From an uncultured Bacteroidales bacterium (GTDB taxonomy: Bacteria; Bacteroidota; Bacteroidia; Bacteroidales; Paludibacteraceae), in contig CAMHOY010000006.1 of assembly GCA_946186915.1 (NCBI GenBank), forward strand, positions 1 to 64,000: DNA of 64,000 nt, in the 5' to 3' direction. A program made the position numbers and the translations under genes. Shown here piece after piece: positions 48,990 through 58,144 of the stretch (position 1 is the stretch's first letter; every line of letters starts with the position of its first letter). Below the pieces are notes generated by a model. That model saw nothing but the letters and a program-made list of their open reading frames with translations. It was not told where the DNA came from and made no database searches.

Positions 48990-50297
48990 ATGGCTTCATT
49001 TATCGTAGAAGGAGGACATAAACTGCATGGTTCCATCACCCCGCAAGGCGCGAAGAACGAAGCACTTCAGGTGCTCTGCGCCGTGTTGCTCACCAAGGAG
49101 ACGGTAGTCATCAACAACCTGCCTGACATCCTTGATGTCAATAACCTCATCGACCTCATCGCTTCGATGGGTGTGACGGTGGAGAAGCTCGCGAAGGGCA
49201 AGTACGCCTTTACGGCCCGTAATCTCGACACGGCTTACCTGCGCAGCGCGGATTTCCTCAAGAAATGCAATAAACTGCGCGGCTCGGTCATGCTTATTGG
49301 TCCGCTTTTGGCGCGTCTGGGTGAGGTGACCTACGCCAAACCCGGCGGAGACAAGATCGGCCGTCGTCGTCTGGACACGCATTTCCAGGGAATGGTGAAC
49401 CTCGGCGCAACCTTTGAGTACGACCATGATTTACTCGCTTATCGTTTTAACGGAAAGCACCTCAAAGGCACGTATATGCTGCTCGACGAAGCATCTGTCA
49501 CCGGTACCGCGAATATCATCATGGCGTCTGTACTCGCCGAAGGAACAACGACGATCTACAATGCCGCCTGCGAGCCTTACCTGCAACAACTATGCAAACT
49601 CCTCAACGCTATGGGGGCGAAGATCAGCGGAGTAGGGTCTAACCTCCTGACGATAGAAGGCGTTCGTGCTCTCCACGGCGCGCAACACACACTCCTGCCG
49701 GATATGATTGAGGTGGGTTCGTTCATCGGGATGGCTGCCATCACCGGCTCGGAACTGCGTATCCGGAATGTCGGCTATCGCGACCTCGGTATCATCCCCG
49801 ATGCCTTCCGCCGGCTTGGTATCCGCATTGACGTGGACGGCGATGATATCATCATCCCAGCCCAGGAACATTATCAGATAGAGTCCTTCCTCGATGGCTC
49901 CATCCTCACGGTGGCAGACGCACCCTGGCCGGGACTCACGCCGGACTTGCTTTCCGTATTACTGGTTGTTGCTACGCAGGCGAAAGGAACGGTACTTATT
50001 CATCAGAAGATGTTCGAGTCACGCCTTTTTTTCGTGGACAAACTGATCGATATGGGTGCGCAAATCATCCTCTGCGACCCGCACAGAGCGGTTGTTGTCG
50101 GGCATGACCATCAGCGCCAACTCACACCCAATAACATGACCAGTCCCGACATCCGTGCAGGTATCGCCATGCTCATCGCTGCCATGAGTGCCGAAGGTAC
50201 CAGTAAGATTGACCATATCGACCAGATTGACCGCGGTTACGAAGACATCGAGCACCGTCTCAATGCGATCGGCGCCAAGATCCGAAGAGAGGAATAA
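48990..50297 (+). CDS. murA: UDP-N-acetylglucosamine 1-carboxyvinyltransferase, Cys-to-Asp active site
   Basis: A 435-residue enzyme with the MurA/AroA inside-out barrel fold. It has GAKNEALQ near the N-terminus and the active-site loop KPGGDKIGRRRLDTHF. In E. coli the loop is PGGC and Cys115 is attacked by fosfomycin; here Asp121 (codon 49350-49352) takes its place. Cys-to-Asp MurA enzymes are active and fosfomycin-insensitive in other bacteria, so intrinsic resistance is expected. It ends at a bidirectional terminator. Confidence 0.96.
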   Translation: MASFIVEGGHKLHGSITPQGAKNEALQVLCAVLLTKETVVINNLPDILDVNNLIDLIASMGVTVEKLAKGKYAFTARNLDTAYLRSADFLKKCNKLRGSVMLIGPLLARLGEVTYAKPGGDKIGRRRLDTHFQGMVNLGATFEYDHDLLAYRFNGKHLKGTYMLLDEASVTGTANIIMASVLAEGTTTIYNAACEPYLQQLCKLLNAMGAKISGVGSNLLTIEGVRALHGAQHTLLPDMIEVGSFIGMAAITGSELRIRNVGYRDLGIIPDAFRRLGIRIDVDGDDIIIPAQEHYQIESFLDGSILTVADAPWPGLTPDLLSVLLVVATQAKGTVLIHQKMFESRLFFVDKLIDMGAQIILCDPHRAVVVGHDHQRQLTPNNMTSPDIRAGIAMLIAAMSAEGTSKIDHIDQIDRGYEDIEHRLNAIGAKIRREE

Positions 50298-50298
50298 C

Positions 50299-50326
50299 AA
50301 AAAAAGCGGCGTTGCGCCGCTTTTTT
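50299..50326. terminator. Bidirectional terminator between murA and acyl-CoA ligase
   Basis: A7-GCGGCG-ttg-CGCCGC-T6: a GC-rich stem with A- and T-runs on both sides, placed between convergent genes. It touches the stop codon of the minus-strand ligase (50326-50328). Confidence 0.93.
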
Positions 50327-51975
50327 CATTTGTAGAGGAATCGTTTGATTGATTTCTTCGGGGTGTGCTCGAAAGGTTTGTCTTGCACCTCGATATTCGA
50401 TACCTTGCTGTAGGACGGGATGAGGTGGTTGAGTTTCTCGAGGTTCTCTTTCATGATCTTCTGTACCTCCTCCAGCGTCATTCGCTTGGTGAGCGTCTCG
50501 TCCGGGAAGACCAGTGCAACGAGTTTGCCCTCGCGCTCTACGATCAGGGACTCGCCTACAGCCTCTTGGTTGTTCAGTTTGTCCTCTATCTCCTCGGGGT
50601 AGATATTCTGTCCGGAGGCGCCGAGGAACATGGTCTTACAGCGTCCCTTGATGTAGATGTTCTTTTTCTTATCCAGACGTCCCAGGTCGCCGGTACGCAT
50701 CCATCCGTCTTCCGTGAAGGCAGCGTTTGTGGCCTCCGGGTTCTTGTAGTAACCGAGCATCACATTCTCGCCTTTGACGAGTATTTCGCCTATTCCGGCT
50801 GAGTTGGGCTGATCGATCTTGACTTCCATGTTCATCACCGGAACACCTCCCGTTCGGGCCTTGAAGTACCTCGGTGGGTTACCTCCGATAAGCGGCCCGC
50901 ATTCCGTCATGCCATAGCCGATAGAGAGGGGGAAATGGATATCCATGAGACATTTCTCCACGATGGGGTTCATCGCCGCACCGCCGCAGATGAAATACCG
51001 CAATTTGCCGCCGAAAGCATTACGCAGACCTTTCTTGACACGGCTCTTGAGGATGGTGCTGATGATCGGTGTATGCCAGAACATGCGAATAATCCGTTTG
51101 CTGAGCAGCGGGTCAAGATTCTTCTTGTAAATCTTCTCTATGACAAGCGGCACGGTAACCACCAAGTACGGCTGCACGTCGCTTAGCGCTTTGAGCAGAA
51201 TAGATGGCGTCGGGCTCTTGGTCAGGAAATAGATATGCGTGCCGCTGCAAAGCGGGTAGAGCAGTTCACATACTTGACCGAACATGTGAGCCAGAGGCAA
51301 CATGGATACGAGACGTTGACCCGGATCTACGGGCAGCATTTTCATGCCCACCTCGATATTATTGCTTATCGAACGTCCATTGAGCATGACGCCCTTCGGA
51401 CTGCCGGTTGAGCCGGAAGTGTAGTTGATGAGCGCAAGATTGTTCTCGTCTGCTGTAAAACGGACGTCTTCAGGCTTGAGTCCTTTCGGGTACTTTGCTT
51501 TGAAGGCAGCATCTACATGGTCCCACAACTCCTCGCTCTTGCCTTTGGCGTCTTTCCCCCAATACAACACGCGCCAGTCTTCTAAGGAAAGAGCGGCCTT
51601 GAGGCGTTTTGGCAGTGTTTGGTTTTGCAACTCTTTCCATACATACGGACCTACGAAGAGCAAGTCGCTGTCGGAATGGTCAAGCAGATGGGCGATGTCC
51701 TCTGCAGTAAAGTCCTGCAAGATCGATACGCACACCCCCTCGTACGCCGCAATCGCCAGGTATGCAACTGCCCAGTTGGCGCAGTTACGACCCGCGAGAG
51801 CGATCTTGTCACCGCACTTAAGGCCTAACTGCTCAAAGAGCACATGAAGGCGCAGCATCTCGGTTGCCAATTCACCAAAGGTGTACTCGTGGTTCTCGCC
51901 ATAATCAGTCAATGCCGCATCATTCCATTGATGCGACATGACGTCGGTGAGGTAATGTAGATAATGTCTCTGCAT
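50326..51975 (-). CDS. Long-chain acyl-CoA ligase-like protein (second of tandem pair)
   Basis: A 549-residue adenylate-forming enzyme of the FadD/AMP-binding type. It has the P-loop YTSGSTGSPKGVM, A5 region YGMTECGPL, TGDLG and the A10-type GQNIYPEEIE...KSIKRFLYK. It is 2 bp after its paralogue and of the same length. Domain pattern indicates fatty acid or similar carboxylate activation to CoA; exact substrate unknown. The pair is preceded by a promoter with an operator-like repeat next to tetR. Confidence 0.9.
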   Translation of the reverse strand: MQRHYLHYLTDVMSHQWNDAALTDYGENHEYTFGELATEMLRLHVLFEQLGLKCGDKIALAGRNCANWAVAYLAIAAYEGVCVSILQDFTAEDIAHLLDHSDSDLLFVGPYVWKELQNQTLPKRLKAALSLEDWRVLYWGKDAKGKSEELWDHVDAAFKAKYPKGLKPEDVRFTADENNLALINYTSGSTGSPKGVMLNGRSISNNIEVGMKMLPVDPGQRLVSMLPLAHMFGQVCELLYPLCSGTHIYFLTKSPTPSILLKALSDVQPYLVVTVPLVIEKIYKKNLDPLLSKRIIRMFWHTPIISTILKSRVKKGLRNAFGGKLRYFICGGAAMNPIVEKCLMDIHFPLSIGYGMTECGPLIGGNPPRYFKARTGGVPVMNMEVKIDQPNSAGIGEILVKGENVMLGYYKNPEATNAAFTEDGWMRTGDLGRLDKKKNIYIKGRCKTMFLGASGQNIYPEEIEDKLNNQEAVGESLIVEREGKLVALVFPDETLTKRMTLEEVQKIMKENLEKLNHLIPSYSKVSNIEVQDKPFEHTPKKSIKRFLYK

Positions 51976-51977
51976 TC

Positions 51978-53627
51978 TTACTTGTATAAATAACGCTTAA
52001 TAGACCGTTTCGGCGTTTTCTCAAACTCTTGCGCTACGAGTTCTACGCTGTTGATCTGGCTGTACTGCGGCAGGGTCTTATTTGCAGCCAGACGGTTTTC
52101 TTCCATCTGTTGCGTCAGGCTCTTGGTACCCAGCAGTTTTTTGCCCTCCGCCGATGAATCCGGGAAGACCAGTGCTACAAGTTTGCCGTCACGGCTTACG
52201 ACAATTGACTCCAGAACGCAAGGCAGGGAATTGAACTTGTCCTCCAACTCCTCCGGATAGATATTTTGTCCGGAAGGACCGAGAATCATGTTCTTTGAAC
52301 GACCATGAATGAAGATATTTCCGTCTTTGTCAAGCACGCCAAGATCACCCGTACGCATCCATCCGTCTTCGGTAAAGACAGCCTTTGTCGCCTCTTCGTT
52401 CTTGTAATAACCCTTCATGACGTTGATACCCTTTACTTGGATCTCGCCGTCTTTATGGATAGGATCTTCGCTATCAATGCGGACTTTGCATTGCGGCAGA
52501 TCTTTTCCGCAACTATGGAAGCGGTATTCCCACCAGTCCTCATAGCTGATAAGCGGTGCGCACTCGGTCATACCATATCCTACACAGTACTGGTATTTGA
52601 TGTCATGCAGTACTTGCTCCACTTCGCCGTTGAGGGCAGCGCCTCCGATGATGAGGTAACGCAGTTCACCGCCGAAAGTCTTGTCGAGACCCTCTTTGAC
52701 TTTGCCGCGTATGATACGCTTGATACCCGGAGTGCGCCATAGAACTTTCATCAGCGGACTGCTGATCTTCGGCATCACACCTTTCTTGATAATCTTCTCC
52801 ACGACAAGAGGTACTGTAAGAATCATGAACGGCTTCACTTGCGCAAAAGCTTTCATGAGCACTGTCGGAGTCGGAGCCTGCATCAGGAAATAAGTCTCAG
52901 CACCATCGCATACCTGATAGAGGAACTCGAACATCAGTCCGAACATGTGCGCGATGGGAAGCATCGAGAGCACTTTGTCGCCCGGTTTGTGCGGAATGCG
53001 TTGACATGCGAATTCCACGTTTCCGCTCAGGTTCAGATGGCTCAGCATCACTCCTTTCGGGTTGCCGGTCGAGCCGGAAGTATAGTTGATGACTGCGAGA
53101 TCATCGAGGTTGTCTGTCGGCAGTTGGATATCTGTAATCTTCACTCCCTCCGGATATGCTTTCGCGAACGCGGCATCCACGCCGGCATAAGCCTTCTTTA
53201 CTTTCTCATCTGCATCCACAATCGAGAAATCGTCCATGAAGATGGTGGCCCTCAGACCCTTCATTTGGGTGGTGTCGATCTTCTTCTTTACATTCGGACC
53301 TACATAGAGCAGGGTAGACTCTGAATGATCCACCAGACTGTAAATGCCTTCCGCCGTGAAGTCCGGTAAGATAGACACTACTACCGCTTTGTAACTCTCT
53401 ACCGCGAGAAAGAGCAATCCCCAGTTGGCACAGTTACGACCGCAGAGCGCAATCTTGTCCCCCTCCTTGATACCCAACTTTTGCCAGGTAATATGCAGCT
53501 TCTTGATTGCTGCAGCCAACTCGGCATAGGTATATTTGTTCTCACCATCGAGATCTTCCAATGCCAAACAATCCCAGCGACGAGCCATCGTGTCCTGCAG
53601 ATATGCAAAATAATGTTTTGTAGCCAT
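51978..53627 (-). CDS. Long-chain acyl-CoA ligase-like protein (first of tandem pair)
   Basis: A 549-residue paralogue of the next gene, sharing P-loop YTSGSTGNPKGVM, YGMTECAPL, TGDLG and GQNIYPEELE, and ending KRSIKRYLYK. Tandem duplication with equal length and different loops suggests different substrate ranges. It is first in the transcript from the 53658 promoter. TetR and patatin genes lie upstream, which fits control of lipid or fatty-acid uptake; a link to bile-acid CoA-ligation is speculative. Confidence 0.9.
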   Translation of the reverse strand: MATKHYFAYLQDTMARRWDCLALEDLDGENKYTYAELAAAIKKLHITWQKLGIKEGDKIALCGRNCANWGLLFLAVESYKAVVVSILPDFTAEGIYSLVDHSESTLLYVGPNVKKKIDTTQMKGLRATIFMDDFSIVDADEKVKKAYAGVDAAFAKAYPEGVKITDIQLPTDNLDDLAVINYTSGSTGNPKGVMLSHLNLSGNVEFACQRIPHKPGDKVLSMLPIAHMFGLMFEFLYQVCDGAETYFLMQAPTPTVLMKAFAQVKPFMILTVPLVVEKIIKKGVMPKISSPLMKVLWRTPGIKRIIRGKVKEGLDKTFGGELRYLIIGGAALNGEVEQVLHDIKYQYCVGYGMTECAPLISYEDWWEYRFHSCGKDLPQCKVRIDSEDPIHKDGEIQVKGINVMKGYYKNEEATKAVFTEDGWMRTGDLGVLDKDGNIFIHGRSKNMILGPSGQNIYPEELEDKFNSLPCVLESIVVSRDGKLVALVFPDSSAEGKKLLGTKSLTQQMEENRLAANKTLPQYSQINSVELVAQEFEKTPKRSIKRYLYK

Positions 53628-53657
53628 TTTTGTTTTTAATTAAATTTAAATCCGCTG

Positions 53658-53694
53658 CAAAGGTACTGCTTTTGTTTCGAATAATCGTTCGAAA
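53658..53694 (-). promoter_or_regulatory. Promoter with TetR-type operator for the acyl-CoA ligase pair
   Basis: Minus strand -7 TACCTTTG (53665-53658). At the -33 position there is no TTTG; instead the palindrome TTTCGAA-N6-TTCGAAA (53675-53694) covers it. The tetR gene is the immediate upstream neighbour, so repression by its product is the simplest reading. The core CGAATAATCGTTCG resembles CGAATAATAATTCG at 33171. Confidence 0.75.
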
Positions 53695-53704
53695 ATCATA
53701 TTTT

Positions 53705-54298
53705 TTATATTACTTTGAGTAATTTATGAAATTCGGAATATGTTTTTTCCAATAATCTAAAGTCCATTTGTGTCTGTCCCAATCCGTTGTCGTAGCTGTC
53801 TTTGATATGAGTGAACATCAAGGCAATTTGTTCGCAATCGATGTCCCTGCGGATGAGTCCGGCGCGTTGGTCGTGATAAATAGCCTTGCGCCATAGTTCC
53901 AATTCTCTGAGGGCCAGACGTTGTGCCTTGCGATGCAGTGCAGGAAACTTACTATAAGCGGTAAACATCAGATTATTGACGTTACTGGTGTTAATTGATT
54001 TGACGTCAAAAGTCATCAGCGCTTCCTCAAGCCCCTGCAAGTAATGTAACATCGTTTGTATCATGCCGTCGATACCCGCATCCTCGTTCGCCATACTTAG
54101 CACACGTTGTTTCGGTTCCAGGAAATAACGCTCCATGCAAGCATAGAAGAGTTCGTCTTGATCCTTATAATAATAATATAAGGTACCTCGACCGATGTCG
54201 AGCGCGAATTGCAAGTCGGTGATGCTCACGTTGGAAAAACCTTTCAGCGCGTATAGTTCCATCGCCTTGCGAAGTATATATTCCTGACGGTTTTTCAA
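53705..54298 (-). CDS. TetR-family regulator
   Basis: A 197-residue repressor. The N-terminal helix-turn-helix (VSITDLQFALDIGRGTLYYYYKDQDELFYA) is followed by an all-helical ligand domain of unknown specificity. It overlaps the patatin gene start by 4 bp (ATGA) and lies 78 bp before the acyl-CoA ligase pair, with an operator-like palindrome between. Fatty acid or acyl-CoA sensing is an inference from neighbours. Confidence 0.9.
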   Translation of the reverse strand: MKNRQEYILRKAMELYALKGFSNVSITDLQFALDIGRGTLYYYYKDQDELFYACMERYFLEPKQRVLSMANEDAGIDGMIQTMLHYLQGLEEALMTFDVKSINTSNVNNLMFTAYSKFPALHRKAQRLALRELELWRKAIYHDQRAGLIRRDIDCEQIALMFTHIKDSYDNGLGQTQMDFRLLEKTYSEFHKLLKVI

Positions 54299-55224
54299 TG
54301 TTCCTTTTCGTATTTGTCCAATGCCTCCGACATCAGTTTCTTGCCGTCCGCAATAATCTGCTCCGCTTTGTCAAAGTCGAAGGTGTTGTATGCATATTGC
54401 CGCATGACGGAATGTACGTCCGGTGGGGTGAGTTGAAGCGAGAGTAGGGTGTTTTGCTGGATTTGGATGTCGCTCATTCGGTCAAGAAGCGAAACGAAAC
54501 TCACTTTGCGTCCTAAGTCTTTTGAGCGTTGCTCCAGGATACGATCGACTTTTTTACCCAATAGGCGCAACTGTTGCTCCCAGGATTTAGGAACAGGAAT
54601 GCCACTCTTCTTCACTTCCGCTAACTTACCTTCCACATCGATCGGTTCATATACTGCCTCTATCGGCAGGCTGTCTTTTCCGCTGATGTCGGCCGCTACG
54701 AGGATGTCACCGGGGGTGCGCTCTACCACGTGTAATGGCAACGGATTAAGAATACCGCCGTCTATCAGCAGTTGTTGACCTATCTGTACGGGTTTGAAGA
54801 ACAACGGAATGCTAATTGATGCGCGCACTGCCTCAAACAGACTTCCTGTGCGGAATAGCACCTCGTCGGAGTGAATCATATCCGTAGCTACAAGCGTACA
54901 AGGTATGTTCAGACTTTCGATAGGTCGGTCCGGCACTACTTTTTCCAACTCCTTGATGATACGTTCTCCTTTGACAAGGGAGTTTCCGCTGAGCAGGTTG
55001 ATATCCATCATGCGAAGTATCAACTGCTTGTCCACACTCAGAAACCACTCTTTGGCCTCTTTCAGTTGTCCTGCAGCATACATGCCGGCGATAATCGAAC
55101 CCATTGAGCAACCGGCTATACTTGTGATGGTATAACCCCGTTCCTCAAGTGCCTCAATCGCCCCGATATGCGCTAATCCGCGTGCTCCGCCGGAACCCAG
55201 AACCAGTGCTACGTTCTTTCCCAT
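54295..55224 (-). CDS. Patatin-like phospholipase
   Basis: A 309-residue protein of the RssA type. It has the oxyanion GSGGARG (residues about 10-16), nucleophile Ser in GCSMG, and the catalytic Asp in LLIDGGILNP, all of the Ser-Asp dyad. No signal peptide is visible, so it is probably cytoplasmic or membrane-associated and hydrolyses acyl lipids. Gene order gcvT-patatin-tetR-ligase pair fits lipid turnover; tetR overlaps its end. Confidence 0.92.
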   Translation of the reverse strand: MGKNVALVLGSGGARGLAHIGAIEALEERGYTITSIAGCSMGSIIAGMYAAGQLKEAKEWFLSVDKQLILRMMDINLLSGNSLVKGERIIKELEKVVPDRPIESLNIPCTLVATDMIHSDEVLFRTGSLFEAVRASISIPLFFKPVQIGQQLLIDGGILNPLPLHVVERTPGDILVAADISGKDSLPIEAVYEPIDVEGKLAEVKKSGIPVPKSWEQQLRLLGKKVDRILEQRSKDLGRKVSFVSLLDRMSDIQIQQNTLLSLQLTPPDVHSVMRQYAYNTFDFDKAEQIIADGKKLMSEALDKYEKEH

Positions 55225-55236
55225 GCCTCTAATCCA

Positions 55237-56322
55237 CTAAACTTCCTTAGCCGGAATCAGTTTCTCGCGTATTCTGATGTAAATAATCTCACCTTTCTTG
55301 GCAAACTCGGTTTTCACGTATCCCATACCGATACCTGTCTTGGTGTTCGGCAGCATGATGCCGGAAGTTACGTTACCGATGGTGTTGCCGCCTTCGTCGC
55401 AGATCTCATAGCCGTTACGAGGAATGGCGCGTTCCAGGCACTCGAAATGCACGAGTTTGCGTTTCACGCCTTCTGCTTTCTGCTTCTTCAAGAAATCGCG
55501 GTCGATGAACTCTTTTGCATCCAGTTTGGTAATCCATCCTAATCCGGCTTCAAGCGGCGAAGTGGTGTCGTCGATGTCATGGCCGTACAGGCAATACCAT
55601 TTCTCCAGACGCAGGCTGTCACGTGCACCCAAACCAATCGGTGCGAGGCCGAAAGGCTTGCCTACTTCGAACAACGCATCCCAGATCTGCTTGCCTTTCT
55701 CGGCAGGGAAGTACAACTCAAAACCGCCGGCACCGGTGTAGCCTGTATTGCTGAGAATGACGCCAGGAACGCCCGCAAAACTCCATTCGCGGAATGCGTA
55801 GTAGTCAATTGACTTTAAATCGGCGTCTGTGAGGAGTTGTAAGAGTTCCACTGCTTTCGGACCCTGAACAGCCAATTGACCGTAACGCTCGGAGGCGTTC
55901 TCAAGGGATACATCGCTGAATTCAGGATGTTCGTTTTTGATTGTATTGACCCATGCCCAGTCCTTGTCGATATTGCCGGCATTGACTACCATAAGGTATT
56001 TTGTCGTGGAGTATTTATAGATGATCAGGTCATCTACGATGCCCCCTTTGCCGTTCGGCATGCAGGTGTATTGTGCCTTGCCGGCAGCTATCACCGACAG
56101 GTCGTTGGTCGTGATGTATTGCAGAAAATCCAGGGCTTTCTCGCCTTTTACCCAGAACTCGCCCATGTGACTCACGTCGAACACTCCAACGCCCTCACGA
56201 ACGATCATGTGCTCTTGGTTGATACCTGTCGGGTACTGGATAGGCATGTTAAAGCCTGCGAATTCTGCCATCTTTGCGCCTAACGCAATGTGAATGTCTG
56301 TAAACGGAGTTGTTTTTAACAT
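55237..56322 (-). CDS. gcvT: Aminomethyltransferase (glycine cleavage T protein)
   Basis: A 361-residue T protein of the glycine cleavage system, which moves the methylene group to tetrahydrofolate. It has [16 protein letters not shown], the [15 protein letters not shown] segment (here SNTGYTG), the [15 protein letters not shown] region and a C-terminal MGYVKTEF. gcvP and gcvH are not in the window. Confidence 0.95.
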   Translation of the reverse strand: MLKTTPFTDIHIALGAKMAEFAGFNMPIQYPTGINQEHMIVREGVGVFDVSHMGEFWVKGEKALDFLQYITTNDLSVIAAGKAQYTCMPNGKGGIVDDLIIYKYSTTKYLMVVNAGNIDKDWAWVNTIKNEHPEFSDVSLENASERYGQLAVQGPKAVELLQLLTDADLKSIDYYAFREWSFAGVPGVILSNTGYTGAGGFELYFPAEKGKQIWDALFEVGKPFGLAPIGLGARDSLRLEKWYCLYGHDIDDTTSPLEAGLGWITKLDAKEFIDRDFLKKQKAEGVKRKLVHFECLERAIPRNGYEICDEGGNTIGNVTSGIMLPNTKTGIGMGYVKTEFAKKGEIIYIRIREKLIPAKEV

Positions 56323-56338
56323 AATATTTATTTTTTTG

Positions 56339-56391
56339 TCGGTATCCCGGTATATCGGTATTCCGGTATATCGGTATTCCGGTATTCCGAA
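56339..56391. repeat. TATCGGTATTCCGG short tandem words
   Basis: GGTATCCCGGTATATCGGTA-like units: GGTAT(C/T)CCGGTATATC repeated imperfectly, filling the pepT-gcvT spacer. Confidence 0.85.
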
Positions 56392-56392
56392 T

Positions 56393-57571
56393 TTATTTAA
56401 CTCTTTTAACTATCTCAAGAATGACATCTTTGGCAGCCTCAAGAGACTTGATTGGCAGATACTCATAGCGGCTGTGGAAGTTCTCGCCTCCGGCGAAGAT
56501 ATTCGGGCAGGGTAGGCCTTCGAATGACAGCCGTGCGCCGTCTGTGCCGCCGCGAATAGGCTTGACGTTTGGCGTCACGCCTACTGCAGTCATGGCTTCT
56601 TTGGCGAGGTCGATGATATACATCACGGGTTCGATCTTCTCGCGCATATTATAATATTGATCACGAATGTCGATCTCCACGGTACCTTCTCCGAACTCAC
56701 GGTTGACCTTGCGCACGAGGTGTTCCAATTCGCGTTTGCGGCTTTCGAATCGCGCACGGTCATGGTCGCGGATGATATAACTGAGCGTCGTCTCTTCCAC
56801 CGTGCCGTTCATTCCGACCAGGTGATAGAATCCCTCGTAGCCTTGCGTATGTTCCGGTGTCTCCCAACGCGGCAGCATGACTGCCAACTGGTAGGCGATG
56901 CGCATTGAGTTGACCATCTTGTGATAGCCGTAACCCGGGTGAACATTCAGACCGTGAACTTTGATCTTGCATGCCGCGGCATTGAAGTTCTCAAACTCCA
57001 ACTCGCCGATGGCACCGCCGTCCATCGTATAGGCGAAGTCCGCGCCGAAAGCCTTCACGTCGAAATGGTCGGCTCCTTGACCGATCTCTTCATCCGGTGT
57101 GAAACCGATACGAACCTTGCCGTGCTTGATTTCTGGGTGCTGTATCAGGTACTCCATTGCTGTCACAATCTCTGCAATGCCGGCTTTGTCGTCAGCGCCG
57201 AGCAGGGTAGTGGTGTCCGTCACGATGACGTCCTGACCTGCGTAGCGCGCATCGATATAGTCGCGCTCCTCGGCCTTGACTATCGAGGCCTTCACATGTT
57301 TGCCGCTCGCATCAGGAGACGTGTCCATGTGGGCGATAAAACCGAGGACAGGCATCTGACTGCTGACTTCTGACGGCTGATTGCTTTCCAGCGTTGCCAT
57401 GATATACCCATTGGAATCGAGGGAAACGTTGGTCAAACCGATTCCCTTCAGTTCATCGGCTAAGTACCGCGCGAACTCCATCTGTCCGGGCGTGGAAGGC
57501 GTCATGCCGGTGTTTTCATCGCTCGTCGTGCAGAAAGAGACGTACTTCAAAAATCGTTCTACTATATCCAT
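56393..57571 (-). CDS. pepT: Peptidase T (M20B tripeptidase)
   Basis: A 392-residue zinc aminopeptidase that removes the N-terminal residue of tripeptides. It shows [11 protein letters not shown] (zinc His and Asp), [29 protein letters not shown] and [10 protein letters not shown]. Before GFIAHMD stands [13 protein letters not shown], encoded by short tandem words (57356-57384) where relatives have a shorter turn. Confidence 0.95.
   Translation of the reverse strand: MDIVERFLKYVSFCTTSDENTGMTPSTPGQMEFARYLADELKGIGLTNVSLDSNGYIMATLESNQPSEVSSQMPVLGFIAHMDTSPDASGKHVKASIVKAEERDYIDARYAGQDVIVTDTTTLLGADDKAGIAEIVTAMEYLIQHPEIKHGKVRIGFTPDEEIGQGADHFDVKAFGADFAYTMDGGAIGELEFENFNAAACKIKVHGLNVHPGYGYHKMVNSMRIAYQLAVMLPRWETPEHTQGYEGFYHLVGMNGTVEETTLSYIIRDHDRARFESRKRELEHLVRKVNREFGEGTVEIDIRDQYYNMREKIEPVMYIIDLAKEAMTAVGVTPNVKPIRGGTDGARLSFEGLPCPNIFAGGENFHSRYEYLPIKSLEAAKDVILEIVKRVK
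57356..57384. repeat. CTGACTG/CTGACTT short tandem words inside pepT
   Basis: CTGACTG, CTGACTT, CTGACGG, CTGATTGC: 7-bp units in the coding sequence, giving the Ser/Gln-rich loop before the zinc-binding GFIAHMD. Confidence 0.7.
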
Positions 57572-57616
57572 AGCTGCGATAACTCACTTCCATTTACGGA
57601 AGGTTATGGGTTAGGC

Positions 57617-58144
57617 TTATTTACCAAACAAAGAGAGGAGTGAACCGATGGATGTAGCGTACTGGGCTGCGGTGTTGGCATACGAAGCAGCGGAGCTGGC
57701 ACCTTCCTGCACTTTCGTTGTCGCGTTTTGTACGGTCTCGTTACTCTTGACCATCTCTACGAGACTGTTCGTTACAGTCTCCACGTTGTTCTGAGTTACC
57801 AGCCCCAGCGACGAAGCGATCATTCCTTTGCCGAACTCCTTCAGATACGTCTTGTCTTTGTAGTTCTCTTTCAGACCCTCGCAGTTTGCAACGAGTGTGA
57901 CGGTGTTCAGGATGTTTTGCATGTTTTTGTAGTCGTACTTGCCGTCCGCTTTGTACTGCGCATACAATGCCTGTATGGCATTTCCTGCTCCTTGACCGGC
58001 ACTGCTGGCTGCGTTACCGCTCTGAACCGTCTGCTGACTACTCGTAGTGCTTGCTTGATTACTAGTTGTGTTACTTGTGCTGTTTTGCATGAAACCGCAA
58101 CCTGCCATCATGATAGCGGTTGCAAAAAGAATGATTTTTTTCAT
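57617..58144 (-). CDS. Lipoprotein, Ala/Ser/Thr/Gln-rich
   Basis: A 175-residue lipoprotein: signal with lipobox ending at Cys16 (MMAGC), then a Ser/Thr/Gln linker (about 20-45) and a helical domain with DGKYDYKNMQNILNTVTLVANCEGLKENYKD and a C-terminal Ala-rich helix. I do not recognise the family. It overlaps the upstream 2-hydroxyacid dehydrogenase stop by 4 bp, so it is cotranscribed with it. Confidence 0.7.
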   Translation of the reverse strand: MKKIILFATAIMMAGCGFMQNSTSNTTSNQASTTSSQQTVQSGNAASSAGQGAGNAIQALYAQYKADGKYDYKNMQNILNTVTLVANCEGLKENYKDKTYLKEFGKGMIASSLGLVTQNNVETVTNSLVEMVKSNETVQNATTKVQEGASSAASYANTAAQYATSIGSLLSLFGK

